Source: Candidatus Latescibacterota bacterium
GTDB taxonomy: Bacteria > Latescibacterota > UBA2968
Length of the DNA stretch: 64,000 bases
Direction: 5' to 3'
Assembly (NCBI GenBank): GCA_022824945.1
Contig: JAJDYX010000056.1
Span: forward strand, 1-64,000
Part shown: piece after piece, positions 35,253 to 42,596 of the stretch
Layout of the letters: each line of letters opens with the position of its first letter
How positions within the stretch are numbered: the first letter of the stretch is position 1
Made by a program: the position numbers and the translations under genes
Notes under the pieces: model-generated
The model's input: the letters and a program-made list of their open reading frames with translations, nothing else
The model's database searches: none
Told to the model about the DNA's origin: nothing

Positions 35253-36068
35253 TTATTCCAGATCGGGGAGTTCCTCGCGGGACAGGAGCAACTTGATTGA
35301 GCGTGGTTGGCGGGGAACTCTCGATATAAGACCTCGTTTTTCCAGGGTTTTGAGCATGCTGTTGACGGAAGGACCTGAGATGCCAAAATACCTCTGTATA
35401 TCTGCCTGGGCTGGGGGATAACCGTTCAACTTCGTATAATAATAGATGAATGTCAGATATTGTCCCTGTCTATCGGTATATGCTGGTGCCTTCTCGCGCT
35501 TGAAGACCTTGTAGAAGTCGAGAAAAGATAGCATCCGATTGCTTTCTTCAAGATCAAAATTCTCAGGATCGAATGTCCCCTCAATCCATTGTAAATACAT
35601 TTCATGCTCTGGATGATTTTTGTTCTGAAGCGCGCTTAAACATTCCTCGTACCCCCAAACGCCACCCACGTCCTCTGGTGGACATGCGCGTTTTCCCATC
35701 AGACATACAGGATAAAACACCCCGACTTCTGGCTCCTTGATCTGTTCAACCCGAATCCTGTGTTCCCAGCTATCGCCGAAATCATACTCATATATAAATT
35801 GCGTCCCTACCTCAACAGCGACCTGCTGAAGAGTGGTTACGTTTGCATCTCGGATATCCTCCATCATTCCCCAGTCTTCCATGCCTGGATAAGGAATGCT
35901 ATAATAGGTATCGTTGACGATGAATTGGTGAAGATGAGAATCTGTCCATCCCATCACAATCTGAATCACCTGATGCAATTCTCCAAGTGAGATATTGCCG
36001 TCAACCTCAACTCGCCGCCATATCGGCGGTCTGGAACCCGTTAGCGTAATTTTGAGTCGATAGATCAT
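35253..36068 (-). CDS. pRiA4b ORF-3-like domain fused to a LexA-type winged helix
   Basis: Product of 271 residues. Residues 1-170 carry the plasmid pRiA4b ORF-3-like fold (RLKITLTGSRPPIWRRVEVD, then GWTDSHLHQFIV, YEYDFGDSWEHRI, CPPEDVGGVWGYEECL), common in mobile-element cargo. Residues 195-271 resemble the LexA N-terminal DNA-binding domain (TDRQGQYLTFIYYYTKLNGYPPAQAD, then GISGPSVNSMLKTLEKRGLISR). It may be a transcription factor of the defence island. The end converges with the methylase gene. No phage integrase is near. Confidence 0.83.
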   Translation of the reverse strand: MIYRLKITLTGSRPPIWRRVEVDGNISLGELHQVIQIVMGWTDSHLHQFIVNDTYYSIPYPGMEDWGMMEDIRDANVTTLQQVAVEVGTQFIYEYDFGDSWEHRIRVEQIKEPEVGVFYPVCLMGKRACPPEDVGGVWGYEECLSALQNKNHPEHEMYLQWIEGTFDPENFDLEESNRMLSFLDFYKVFKREKAPAYTDRQGQYLTFIYYYTKLNGYPPAQADIQRYFGISGPSVNSMLKTLEKRGLISRVPRQPRSIKLLLSREELPDLE

Positions 36069-36101
36069 AATGTATTCTTTTCTAAATTGGTGTAATATCC
36101 G

Positions 36102-36419
36102 TTATTTTATACCCGCAGGCCTTATTTCTTCAAGTTCGTCTTTCAAAGATTGCTCTACACGCCACAAATCACAAGCTTGTTGCAAGCGCAACCAGAGTCC
36201 GGGACCGTTGCCTACAAGCTTACCGATTCTGAGTGCCATTTCTATCGTAACCGGATGCGTACAGGCCAGAACGCGATGCAATTGCTGACGCGAAACACCG
36301 AGTCGCCGAGCAGCTTCACTAACCGATAACTCAAGCGACGGCAATACATCTTCGCGCAGAATCTCACCCGGATGAACAGGCGCGCGCTTCAACGGACGTT
36401 TGACGAAATATTCAGCCAT
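36102..36419 (-). CDS. HigA-family antitoxin
   Basis: HTH protein of 105 residues: PVHPGEILREDVLPSL (HigA signature), then SVSEAARRLGVSRQQLHRVL as recognition helices and MALRIGKL. I place the start at the ATG at 36419; the frame is open to 36512, but that part overlaps the upstream gene and lacks family similarity. No HigB toxin is adjacent; the DUF2283-like gene takes its place. It probably represses its own operon. Confidence 0.8.
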   Translation of the reverse strand: MAEYFVKRPLKRAPVHPGEILREDVLPSLELSVSEAARRLGVSRQQLHRVLACTHPVTIEMALRIGKLVGNGPGLWLRLQQACDLWRVEQSLKDELEEIRPAGIK

Positions 36420-36421
36420 TG

Positions 36422-36676
36422 TCACCTCAATGATATTGCTATGAAAATTTTTCCTTCTCGCACTCTTTCGCTGAGGAATTTTAGCGATCCGAACCAAAGC
36501 CCATTCGCGCATTGGGGTTTTTCAAAGCTGAGATACAGGACATCTGCATCTTCATCATAATCACTCCAAACTTGCGAATATGGCAAACGCAATAGTTCGG
36601 TAGCAAATGTCAGGTCAATTGTGGACGTGTCCATATCGTAGTTCTTCGTTGACAAAACAATATCTTCAAGTGACAT
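36422..36676 (-). CDS. DUF2283-like small protein, C-terminal part atypical
   Basis: Product of 84 residues. The segment SDYDEDADVLYLSFEKPQ is the DUF2283 signature. After it the sequence (NGLWFGSLKFLSERVREG) does not follow the expected pattern, so a frameshift or truncation after KPQ is possible. It ends 2 nt before the HigA start, as an operon partner. Whether it is functional is unclear. Confidence 0.55.
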   Translation of the reverse strand: MSLEDIVLSTKNYDMDTSTIDLTFATELLRLPYSQVWSDYDEDADVLYLSFEKPQCANGLWFGSLKFLSERVREGKIFIAISLR

Positions 36677-36762
36677 AAAATCAATATATAGTATATTGTG
36701 CGGTTAATCAAATACTCAAAATCTTCGACAAAAGGACTTGAAATTCAACAAAGGATATATCT

Positions 36763-38511
36763 ATGAGCAGATCGAAAAGTGCCGCAGACATTAACATTCT
36801 CGACGCTACCGAAAAATGGAAACAGCAGTGCCTTTTGGATGGTGGATCGCTATTCTCGGAAGAATCACTCTGGACCCAAGAAAACTTCAATCAACTCCGC
36901 ATCCACTTCGTCGAGAATCTGGATAAGGGATCGGGTAATTTCTACGAAAAACTGGAGCAACAACTGGAACCTGCTCCCCCAGAGGCGAAATGTCTATGGG
37001 CTGAGATGACCTGGGTACTTTTTTTAATCGTCTATCGCGGCGTGCTTAAACCAGAGACAAAACACGACCAGATCAGGCGAGTCTGGGAATGGTCGGGGTC
37101 GAAACTTCCGGATAATCATTGGGCACTGGGCGACGTCTTAGCAAAAGGGGTTACAAATCCAGGCCATGCTTATCATACTTCCCGTTGGCGTGAATGCCGC
37201 TTCTTCATCACCACGATGATGAGCTGGTTTTCCCTTTCCTCAGAGGATCGGGTTTCGCTAATGACCGATCCCTGGGACTTTGCCGAATGGCTCGACGCTC
37301 AGGAGTACAGTCAAGGCCGTCAATTTCGACATGCTTTTCTGTACCTTCTGTTTCCGGATGCGTTTGAAGCAATTATGAGTCAAGGCCATAAAGAAAAAAT
37401 AGTCAACGCTTTCTCAAAAAAATGGGGCGAAAATTTCTCCATCAACGACAAGGACAACGTCACCCTTGATAAGGCATTATTGGAGATACGAAAACGACTT
37501 GAAGATGAACATTCCGACACGCAAGTCGACTTCTACAGTTCGCAACTCAAGGATATTTGGCAACCCAGGCAGCCTCGTCCACAACCGCTTCTATCGCAAG
37601 TGAGGGAAACAGCACCTCTCTTTACCTCCTATTCTATAGACAGCATCCTGACAGAAGGCTGTTTTCTTGAACGGGAAAAATTGGAGACAATTCTTCAACG
37701 CCTCCGAGATAAGAAAAATCTAATTTTACAGGGACCGCCGGGTACGGGCAAGACCTGGCTGGCAAAAAAACTGGCCTTCGCCTTGATAGGTGAGCGCGAC
37801 GAAGACAAAATACGCCCCGTGCAGTTTCACCCCAACCTTTCTTACGAAGATTTTGTCAGGGGATGGCGACCATCAGGCGATGGCAAGCTGGATTTGATTA
37901 ACGGTCCCTTTCTCCAGATGATAAACACAGCAAAAGATGATCCAAAGTCAAAATATGCGATCATCATTGAGGAAATCAATCGCGGCAATCCCGCACAAAT
38001 TTTTGGCGAGATGCTCACGCTACTGGAGTCGGACAAGCGAAATAAGGCCGAGGCATTGGAACTCTCTTACCGAAAACGCGAAGGCGAACGGGTTTACATT
38101 CCCGAAAATCTATATGTCATTGGCACAATGAACGTCGCAGACCGCTCAATCGCTATGGTCGATTTCGCCCTTCGCAGACGATTCGCCTTCGTTGATTTAG
38201 AACCCGTATTTGGCAGTGTCTGGCGAGACTGGGTACATGATCAGTGCGAAATAGGCGAGGAGATTCTATCGCAAGTAGAAGAAAGAATGAATGCGCTGAA
38301 CAAACAGATAGCTGAGGACTCTAACCTCGGTGCTCAATTCAAGATAGGACATAGTTATGTAACCCCTCCGCCCGGGCACACGATTTCTGATCCTAACGAG
38401 TGGTTTATACAAGTGGTCGAAACCGAAATCAGTCCCTTGCTGGATGAATACTGGTTTGACGCGCCGGATACAGCCCAAGAGGCTAAGAAACAATTATTGG
38501 AAGGGTTTTAA
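36763..38511 (+). CDS. mcrB: McrB-like AAA+ GTPase of a modification-dependent restriction system
   Basis: Product of 582 residues. The N-terminal 290 residues are a specificity-type region without a recognised fold. The AAA+ motor follows: LILQGPPGTGKTW (Walker A near residue 323), QFHPNLSYEDFVRGWRP, YAIIIEEINRGNPAQIFGE (Walker B near 399) and MNVADRSIAMVDFALRRRF near 460 (McrB signature, sensor and Arg finger region). With McrC it would translocate on and cut DNA carrying modified bases. The mcrC start overlaps its stop (TAATG). The divergent DUF2283/HigA genes lie 86 nt upstream, so regulation could be shared. Confidence 0.9.
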   Translation: MSRSKSAADINILDATEKWKQQCLLDGGSLFSEESLWTQENFNQLRIHFVENLDKGSGNFYEKLEQQLEPAPPEAKCLWAEMTWVLFLIVYRGVLKPETKHDQIRRVWEWSGSKLPDNHWALGDVLAKGVTNPGHAYHTSRWRECRFFITTMMSWFSLSSEDRVSLMTDPWDFAEWLDAQEYSQGRQFRHAFLYLLFPDAFEAIMSQGHKEKIVNAFSKKWGENFSINDKDNVTLDKALLEIRKRLEDEHSDTQVDFYSSQLKDIWQPRQPRPQPLLSQVRETAPLFTSYSIDSILTEGCFLEREKLETILQRLRDKKNLILQGPPGTGKTWLAKKLAFALIGERDEDKIRPVQFHPNLSYEDFVRGWRPSGDGKLDLINGPFLQMINTAKDDPKSKYAIIIEEINRGNPAQIFGEMLTLLESDKRNKAEALELSYRKREGERVYIPENLYVIGTMNVADRSIAMVDFALRRRFAFVDLEPVFGSVWRDWVHDQCEIGEEILSQVEERMNALNKQIAEDSNLGAQFKIGHSYVTPPPGHTISDPNEWFIQVVETEISPLLDEYWFDAPDTAQEAKKQLLEGF

Positions 38512-39614
38512 TGACCACCGTTCAAGAAAGCGACAAACCGGGATATATCGGAGAAATTCCAGTTAGAAATCTCTATCTGCTGATGCTGTATGCGTCCCAA
38601 CTATTCCGACAGATAAACGATTTGCAAAAGAGAAAGGTCGAAGACAATCCGGACGACATCCCCGATCTGGTGGCAGAAATCCTGGCGTGGGCGGTAGAAC
38701 GCCGCCTGAGGCGAAACCTGAGCTTTGGCTACCAGCCCCGGCAAGCTATCCTCAGCAGAGTGCGCGGCAGAATTGACCATATCCATACAGAACGCCGTCA
38801 ACTGCTGCAGAGAGGATTAATCGCATGCCGGTTCGAAGAACTGACAGTAGATACACCACGCAACCGCTATGTTCGAGCGGCATTGGAGAAGTCGGCCAAG
38901 ATGGTGCGGCGCGTTGACTTAGCGCGTCGATGTCGCGCCCTTGCCACCAGTTTGGTGCGAATGGGAGTGAGTGGAGAACATTTTATTCGACATGACCCAT
39001 CGGTAAATCTCATTGGTCGGATGGACATCGCCGACCGGCAGATGCTGGCTGCGGCGCAACTGGCCTTTGATTTGGCACTGCCTACTGAAACCGCTGGCCC
39101 TAAGAATTTATCTTCACCATATCGTGAAAAGGTATGGGAACTTTACGAAAAGGCCATCGCCGGATTCTACGACGTTACGCTTACACAGTGGGGATGGAAA
39201 GTTCAGTCCCAAAAGACACTCCAATGGAACACTGGTAATATGACTGAAAGAATTAATGCCATCCTCCCCTCAATGCGTGCTGATACTATTTTAGACCATA
39301 CCGCTTCCGGCCGTCGTATCATCATAGACACTAAATTTACATCCATCCTTAAACCCGGAAATTATCGTACCCAAACATTGGCTTCAGGCCATATATACCA
39401 GATATACGCCTACTTGAGATCTCAGGAGGGATTGGGTGATCCTTTAGCAGAAAAGGCATCGGGAATACTTCTACATCCTGCTGTCAATTGCTCAGTTGAC
39501 GAATCGGTTGAGATACAGGGCCACAACATACGATTCACCACCGTAAATCTCGACGCAACTCCCAGAGAGATCCGGCGCAGGCTCCTTGAATTGATTGATC
39601 CCGCCATAGTATAA
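38511..39614 (+). CDS. mcrC: McrC-like endonuclease subunit
   Basis: Product of 367 residues. N-terminal IGEIPVRNLYLLMLYASQL is typical of McrC, where it docks onto McrB. The C-terminal half has the PD-(D/E)xK-type nuclease core: MRADTILDHTASGRRIIIDTKF near residue 245 carries D and D-x-K, followed by QIYAYLRSQEG. It overlaps mcrB by one nucleotide, so the two subunits are translationally coupled. A terminator follows at 39621. Confidence 0.88.
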   Translation: MTTVQESDKPGYIGEIPVRNLYLLMLYASQLFRQINDLQKRKVEDNPDDIPDLVAEILAWAVERRLRRNLSFGYQPRQAILSRVRGRIDHIHTERRQLLQRGLIACRFEELTVDTPRNRYVRAALEKSAKMVRRVDLARRCRALATSLVRMGVSGEHFIRHDPSVNLIGRMDIADRQMLAAAQLAFDLALPTETAGPKNLSSPYREKVWELYEKAIAGFYDVTLTQWGWKVQSQKTLQWNTGNMTERINAILPSMRADTILDHTASGRRIIIDTKFTSILKPGNYRTQTLASGHIYQIYAYLRSQEGLGDPLAEKASGILLHPAVNCSVDESVEIQGHNIRFTTVNLDATPREIRRRLLELIDPAIV

Positions 39615-39620
39615 ATAAAA

Positions 39621-39651
39621 AAACGCCATCAGTTATTTGCCAATGGCGTTT
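39621..39651. terminator. terminator hairpin (shared sequence with 32434)
   Basis: Stem AAACGCCAT/ATGGCGTTT with a 13-nt loop, A-rich before and T-rich after, between the convergent mcrC and TIR genes. Loop and stem are nearly identical to 32434-32465. Confidence 0.8.
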
Positions 39652-39726
39652 ATGTTTACCTTCTGAGCATTCAAACATCGTATAGTATTCCTAATTGCTC
39701 AGGGAGTTTCACAGATAAGTAATACC

Positions 39727-40098
39727 CTATTTTTCATCCTGTCCGTTGCCTATCTCGATGAACTGGGCGTCCGCAAGCGAAGTCACAAAATCAACATCTT
39801 TTGCGTCCTTGCTTCTGATCAGGATAATTGGCTTGTCAAGGGCAGATGCCATTCCAGCCTCATAGTTCACCCATTGTGATTTGGCACTATTCGGCGTGAC
39901 AATAATTACCACGTTACTCGCGCTACACATCTGCTGCTTTATTGCCTCCCGAATATCGTCACCAATCCTGGTATCTACGCGAGGATCAATAAACGACATG
40001 TCGCCGGTATCGTGACCATTCTCCTCCAAGAATCTGGACACCTGTTCTGCAATACCACGGTCCTCATATGCGTATGAAAGGAAAACTTTTTTACCCAT
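39727..40098 (-). CDS. TIR-domain protein 2
   Basis: Single-domain TIR protein of 123 residues. BB-type start KKVFLSYAYEDRGIAEQVSRFL, central VVIIVTPNSAKSQWVNYEAGMA with a candidate NADase Glu in WVNYEAG, and a last strand KPIILIR. It overlaps the upstream TIR gene by 8 nt and is translated after it. Small TIR proteins often cleave NAD+ or signal in anti-phage defence; next to McrBC this is a reasonable inference. No separate sensor or effector domain is attached. Confidence 0.82.
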   Translation of the reverse strand: MGKKVFLSYAYEDRGIAEQVSRFLEENGHDTGDMSFIDPRVDTRIGDDIREAIKQQMCSASNVVIIVTPNSAKSQWVNYEAGMASALDKPIILIRSKDAKDVDFVTSLADAQFIEIGNGQDEK

Positions 40099-40540
40099 TC
40101 TCGCGCTCCTTTGATTTTATGAGGTCACGCACTTCCTCTACTACTTCTTTCCAAGATGAGGCTGGGTTGCATTGACTCGTTAATAGAAGAGGCGGAACAC
40201 CGTGTTCGCGCCGCCTGAGATCCTGGTAGTCAATGCGGTGTAAGAGAATAAATGTAGGAACTTCAAAGGCATCTGCATAAGCCAATTCCATCCATTGTGT
40301 GGCACCAGCATCCAGTGTCTCAGGCGACACCAATAGAAGCATGGCTACCGACTCTCTGACACGTTCTTTGAGACTCTCCGCAATCTCCTTTTCAGAGCGA
40401 CTCTGGTCTCTCTGAAAGGTCCATGCCGTCACATCTTCTTTTGAAAGCAGAGTTTCAATGGCGTACTGAAGCAAGCTAACTTCGAAATCATTTTGACTTG
40501 AATACGAAATAAAAATCTGCCATTCTCTACTCATTGGCAA
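40091..40540 (-). CDS. TIR-domain protein 1
   Basis: Product of 149 residues with a TIR fold: WQIFISYSSQNDFEVSLLQ, SVAMLLLVSPETLDAGATQW followed by MELAYAD (candidate catalytic Glu), VPTFILLHRIDYQDL and a C-terminal helix. It differs strongly from TIR protein 2 and overlaps its start, so this is a two-TIR operon. Neither has a transmembrane or SMODS domain. A hetero-TIR complex is one possibility. Confidence 0.8.
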   Translation of the reverse strand: MPMSREWQIFISYSSQNDFEVSLLQYAIETLLSKEDVTAWTFQRDQSRSEKEIAESLKERVRESVAMLLLVSPETLDAGATQWMELAYADAFEVPTFILLHRIDYQDLRRREHGVPPLLLTSQCNPASSWKEVVEEVRDLIKSKERENG

Positions 40541-40630
40541 GTGCCTACCTCCGAGACTTTCAGAGATCGCATAGTAATTACTCAGGGAGCTTTCGCTGAT
40601 ATGTTGGCATGTAGCATATTTTGAAAAAAA

Positions 40631-40678
40631 CCCGGATCCACTTAGAATCCGGGAGCCGCAGAATATATTTTTCTGCGG
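40631..40678. terminator. two adjacent hairpins
   Basis: CCCGGAT/ATCCGGG (40631-40653) and CCGCAGAA/TTCTGCGG (40656-40678) lie side by side between the TIR operon start (40540) and the oxidoreductase end (40768). They may terminate the oxidoreductase transcript or be part of a leader; which is unclear. Confidence 0.5.
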
Positions 40679-40767
40679 GGAGAATAAAAAAGTGTATCGA
40701 ATATATTATACTAAGTCAAGCAGATTCTGTACAAGCATTGCTCAACGCTTCGCAAGACTTATAGATC

Positions 40768-41877
40768 CTACAACCTATCCACCTGAGTCTGTCCGTGCTT
40801 CAGCTCTTCCATAAGCTCATCGTATTGATCCCGATCAACCGGAAACGCGACCTCCTCTTTTCGTATAGCCGAAAGCACAATCGCGTTAATCAGCTCCAGT
40901 GTTCGCCGCGCTGTCACCCCATCTGTAATCGCCTCTCCGCCATCCAGAATCGCGGAAACAAAACTCTCCACCAGTGTTAGCCCGCCCTCATCGGACGGCA
41001 CATCCTCCCAGCTAATACCTGGCTGATGCCCCTTTGCCCCCTTTATAAACGCCCGCATGGGCGCCTCGTACCGCCCCAGCCGAAACACATCTGGCACCTT
41101 TGAATTCGCATTCTTCTCATCCCGAAACTCAATCGTACCCAGATCGCCTGAAATCTGTCTGTAATTCAATCGTCGATCACACGTACTCAACTGCACATTC
41201 GCATGGGCACCACAGGCAAAACGGATATTGGCAACAACCGTATCCTCAATCTCCACCCGATGACCCCAATTGCACATCATCGCAGAAACCGCAACCGGAT
41301 CGCCCACCATCCAGCACAGCAAATCCAGATCGTGGCTGGTCTGATTCATCAGCACTCCGCCCCCTGCGTGCTCCCAGGTACACCGCCAGATATCCCGGTC
41401 GTAATACACCTCTGGCCGCGTCTCAATCCACATCCACAGCACCCGGTAAATCTCTCCCAGCGCCCCCTCATCAATCAGCCGCTTCAGCGCGCGATTGCCG
41501 GGAAACGTGCGATAATTGTGCCCCACAGCCAGCTTCAGATCCCGCGCCTGCGCCGCCTCGATCATCTTATCCGCTTCGGAAACCGTATTCGCAATCGGCT
41601 TCTCCACAAAAGTATGCAACCCCGCCTCCAGACAATCCAAACCCATCGGCGCGTGCAGATGATGTGGCGTTGCAATCACCACCGCATCCAGATCCTCGGA
41701 CGCGATCATCTCCCGGTAATCGCCCCAGGCGCGCGCACCCCGCTCTTCCCCAACCTGCCGCGCATAATCCAGATCCAGATCCGCCACCGCCACCAACTCC
41801 GCCCGATCCAGTCCTGAAATCTCCCGTACATGCTGCCCACCCATACCCTTCAAACCGACCACACCGAACCTGACCAT
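40768..41877 (-). CDS. Gfo/Idh/MocA-family oxidoreductase
   Basis: NAD(P)-dependent sugar or inositol dehydrogenase-like protein of 369 residues. Rossmann loop GVVGLKGMGGQH near residue 4, acidic strand end AVADLD near 33, ATPHHLHAPM near 75, EKPIANTVSEADKM near 98 (Lys-Pro catalytic segment) and GGGVLMNQTSHDLDLL near 175 (catalytic Asp/His). I start at the ATG at 41877 with AAGGAG upstream; a longer frame back to 41964 crosses the palindrome at 41897 and is unlikely. The exact polyol is unknown. Confidence 0.9.
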   Translation of the reverse strand: MVRFGVVGLKGMGGQHVREISGLDRAELVAVADLDLDYARQVGEERGARAWGDYREMIASEDLDAVVIATPHHLHAPMGLDCLEAGLHTFVEKPIANTVSEADKMIEAAQARDLKLAVGHNYRTFPGNRALKRLIDEGALGEIYRVLWMWIETRPEVYYDRDIWRCTWEHAGGGVLMNQTSHDLDLLCWMVGDPVAVSAMMCNWGHRVEIEDTVVANIRFACGAHANVQLSTCDRRLNYRQISGDLGTIEFRDEKNANSKVPDVFRLGRYEAPMRAFIKGAKGHQPGISWEDVPSDEGGLTLVESFVSAILDGGEAITDGVTARRTLELINAIVLSAIRKEEVAFPVDRDQYDELMEELKHGQTQVDRL

Positions 41878-41896
41878 AACGCTCTCCTTGATATGA

Positions 41897-41918
41897 GGGG
41901 CGAGGCATGCCTCGCCCC
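41897..41918. repeat. perfect 22-bp palindrome
   Basis: GGGGCGAGGCA followed by its exact complement TGCCTCGCCCC, 20 nt upstream of the oxidoreductase start. A mismatched relative is at 6118-6141. Could be an operator or a second mobile palindrome family. Confidence 0.8.
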
Positions 41919-41975
41919 TACGGTTGCTTTTCGCGCCTGATAGCTTATTTGCAGCACAGTACACCCATCAGACAT

Positions 41976-42003
41976 ATTGACAAACAACGTGTCAATCCAT
42001 AAT
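41976..42003 (+). promoter_or_regulatory. promoter overlapped by an inverted repeat, upstream of the deiodinase-like gene
   Basis: TTGACA at 41977-41982 and CATAAT at 41998-42003 (15-nt spacer) form a sigma-70-like promoter 30 nt before the ATG. The -35 box is the left arm of ATTGACA-7 nt-TGTCAAT (41976-41996), so a dimeric regulator could bind there. Confidence 0.5.
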
Positions 42004-42032
42004 ATTCAAAAAACAAACTCGGAGGACTCCCC

Positions 42033-42596
42033 ATGCCCAACACCTTCCAAAACCGCGCCGAAGCCTTTGCCTGGCTTCACCAAAATGACCCCCGTGCGCC
42101 CAAAGCAGGAGATCCCGCACCAGACTTTGAACTATCGGACATCAACGGCGAAAACCCCGTGCGCCTCTCGCAACTATGCAAAGACAAACCCGTTGCACTC
42201 ATCTTTGGCAGCTTCACATGACCGCCCTTTGTCCGCGAGGCAGTTAGCCTCCGCGACCTCTATGCAACATATCACAAACGGGTACACTTTCTCGTAATCT
42301 ACATCCGCGAAGCCCACCCAGAAGACGGCTGGAAACTCAAAGACACGGGCATCTACGACCCAAAAACCCTTGCAGAACGCCGAAAAGTTGCAAAAACATG
42401 CGAAGACGCCATGCAATACGGCATACGCACTTATGTTGACGACATGGACGACGCCGTCATGAACGACTATGTCGCCTGGCCCGAACGCCTCTACCTCATC
42501 GGCACGGACAACCGCATCGCCTATGCGGGCAAACACGGTCCCTATGGATTCAGCCCCGAAGAACTCAAAGCGGCAATAGATCACATCATCCGTTGA
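42033..42596 (+). CDS. iodothyronine-deiodinase-like selenoprotein (Sec63)
   Basis: Thioredoxin-fold selenoprotein of 187 residues. Translation starts at an ATG with GGAGG 7 nt upstream, passes an in-frame TGA at 42219-42221 (codon 63) and ends at 42594-42596. The TGA lies in FGSFT-U-PPFVREA, the deiodinase active site (GSxTUPPF). Before it is GDPAPDFELSDINGE, after it HFLVIYIREAHPEDGW and WPERLYLIGTDNRIAYAGKHGPYGF, both typical of the family. Ending at the TGA would leave only the first beta-alpha part. The bacterial substrate is unknown; a reductase or dehalogenase role is inferred. The 3' end overlaps rhaB tail to tail by 16 nt. Confidence 0.93.
42219..42255 (+). promoter_or_regulatory. 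bacterial SECIS element in the deiodinase-like gene
   Basis: After the TGA, CGCG-AGGC (42234-42241) pairs with GCCU-C-CGCG (42247-42255), leaving an AGUUA loop that starts 21 nt past the TGA and one bulged C. Position agrees with the hairpins in selD and the redoxin gene. Confidence 0.75.

Noticed and set aside
36420-36512. Longer start for the HigA antitoxin
   Set aside because: The extra 31 residues overlap the upstream DUF2283-like gene and have no family similarity; the ATG at 36419 begins just before the conserved region.
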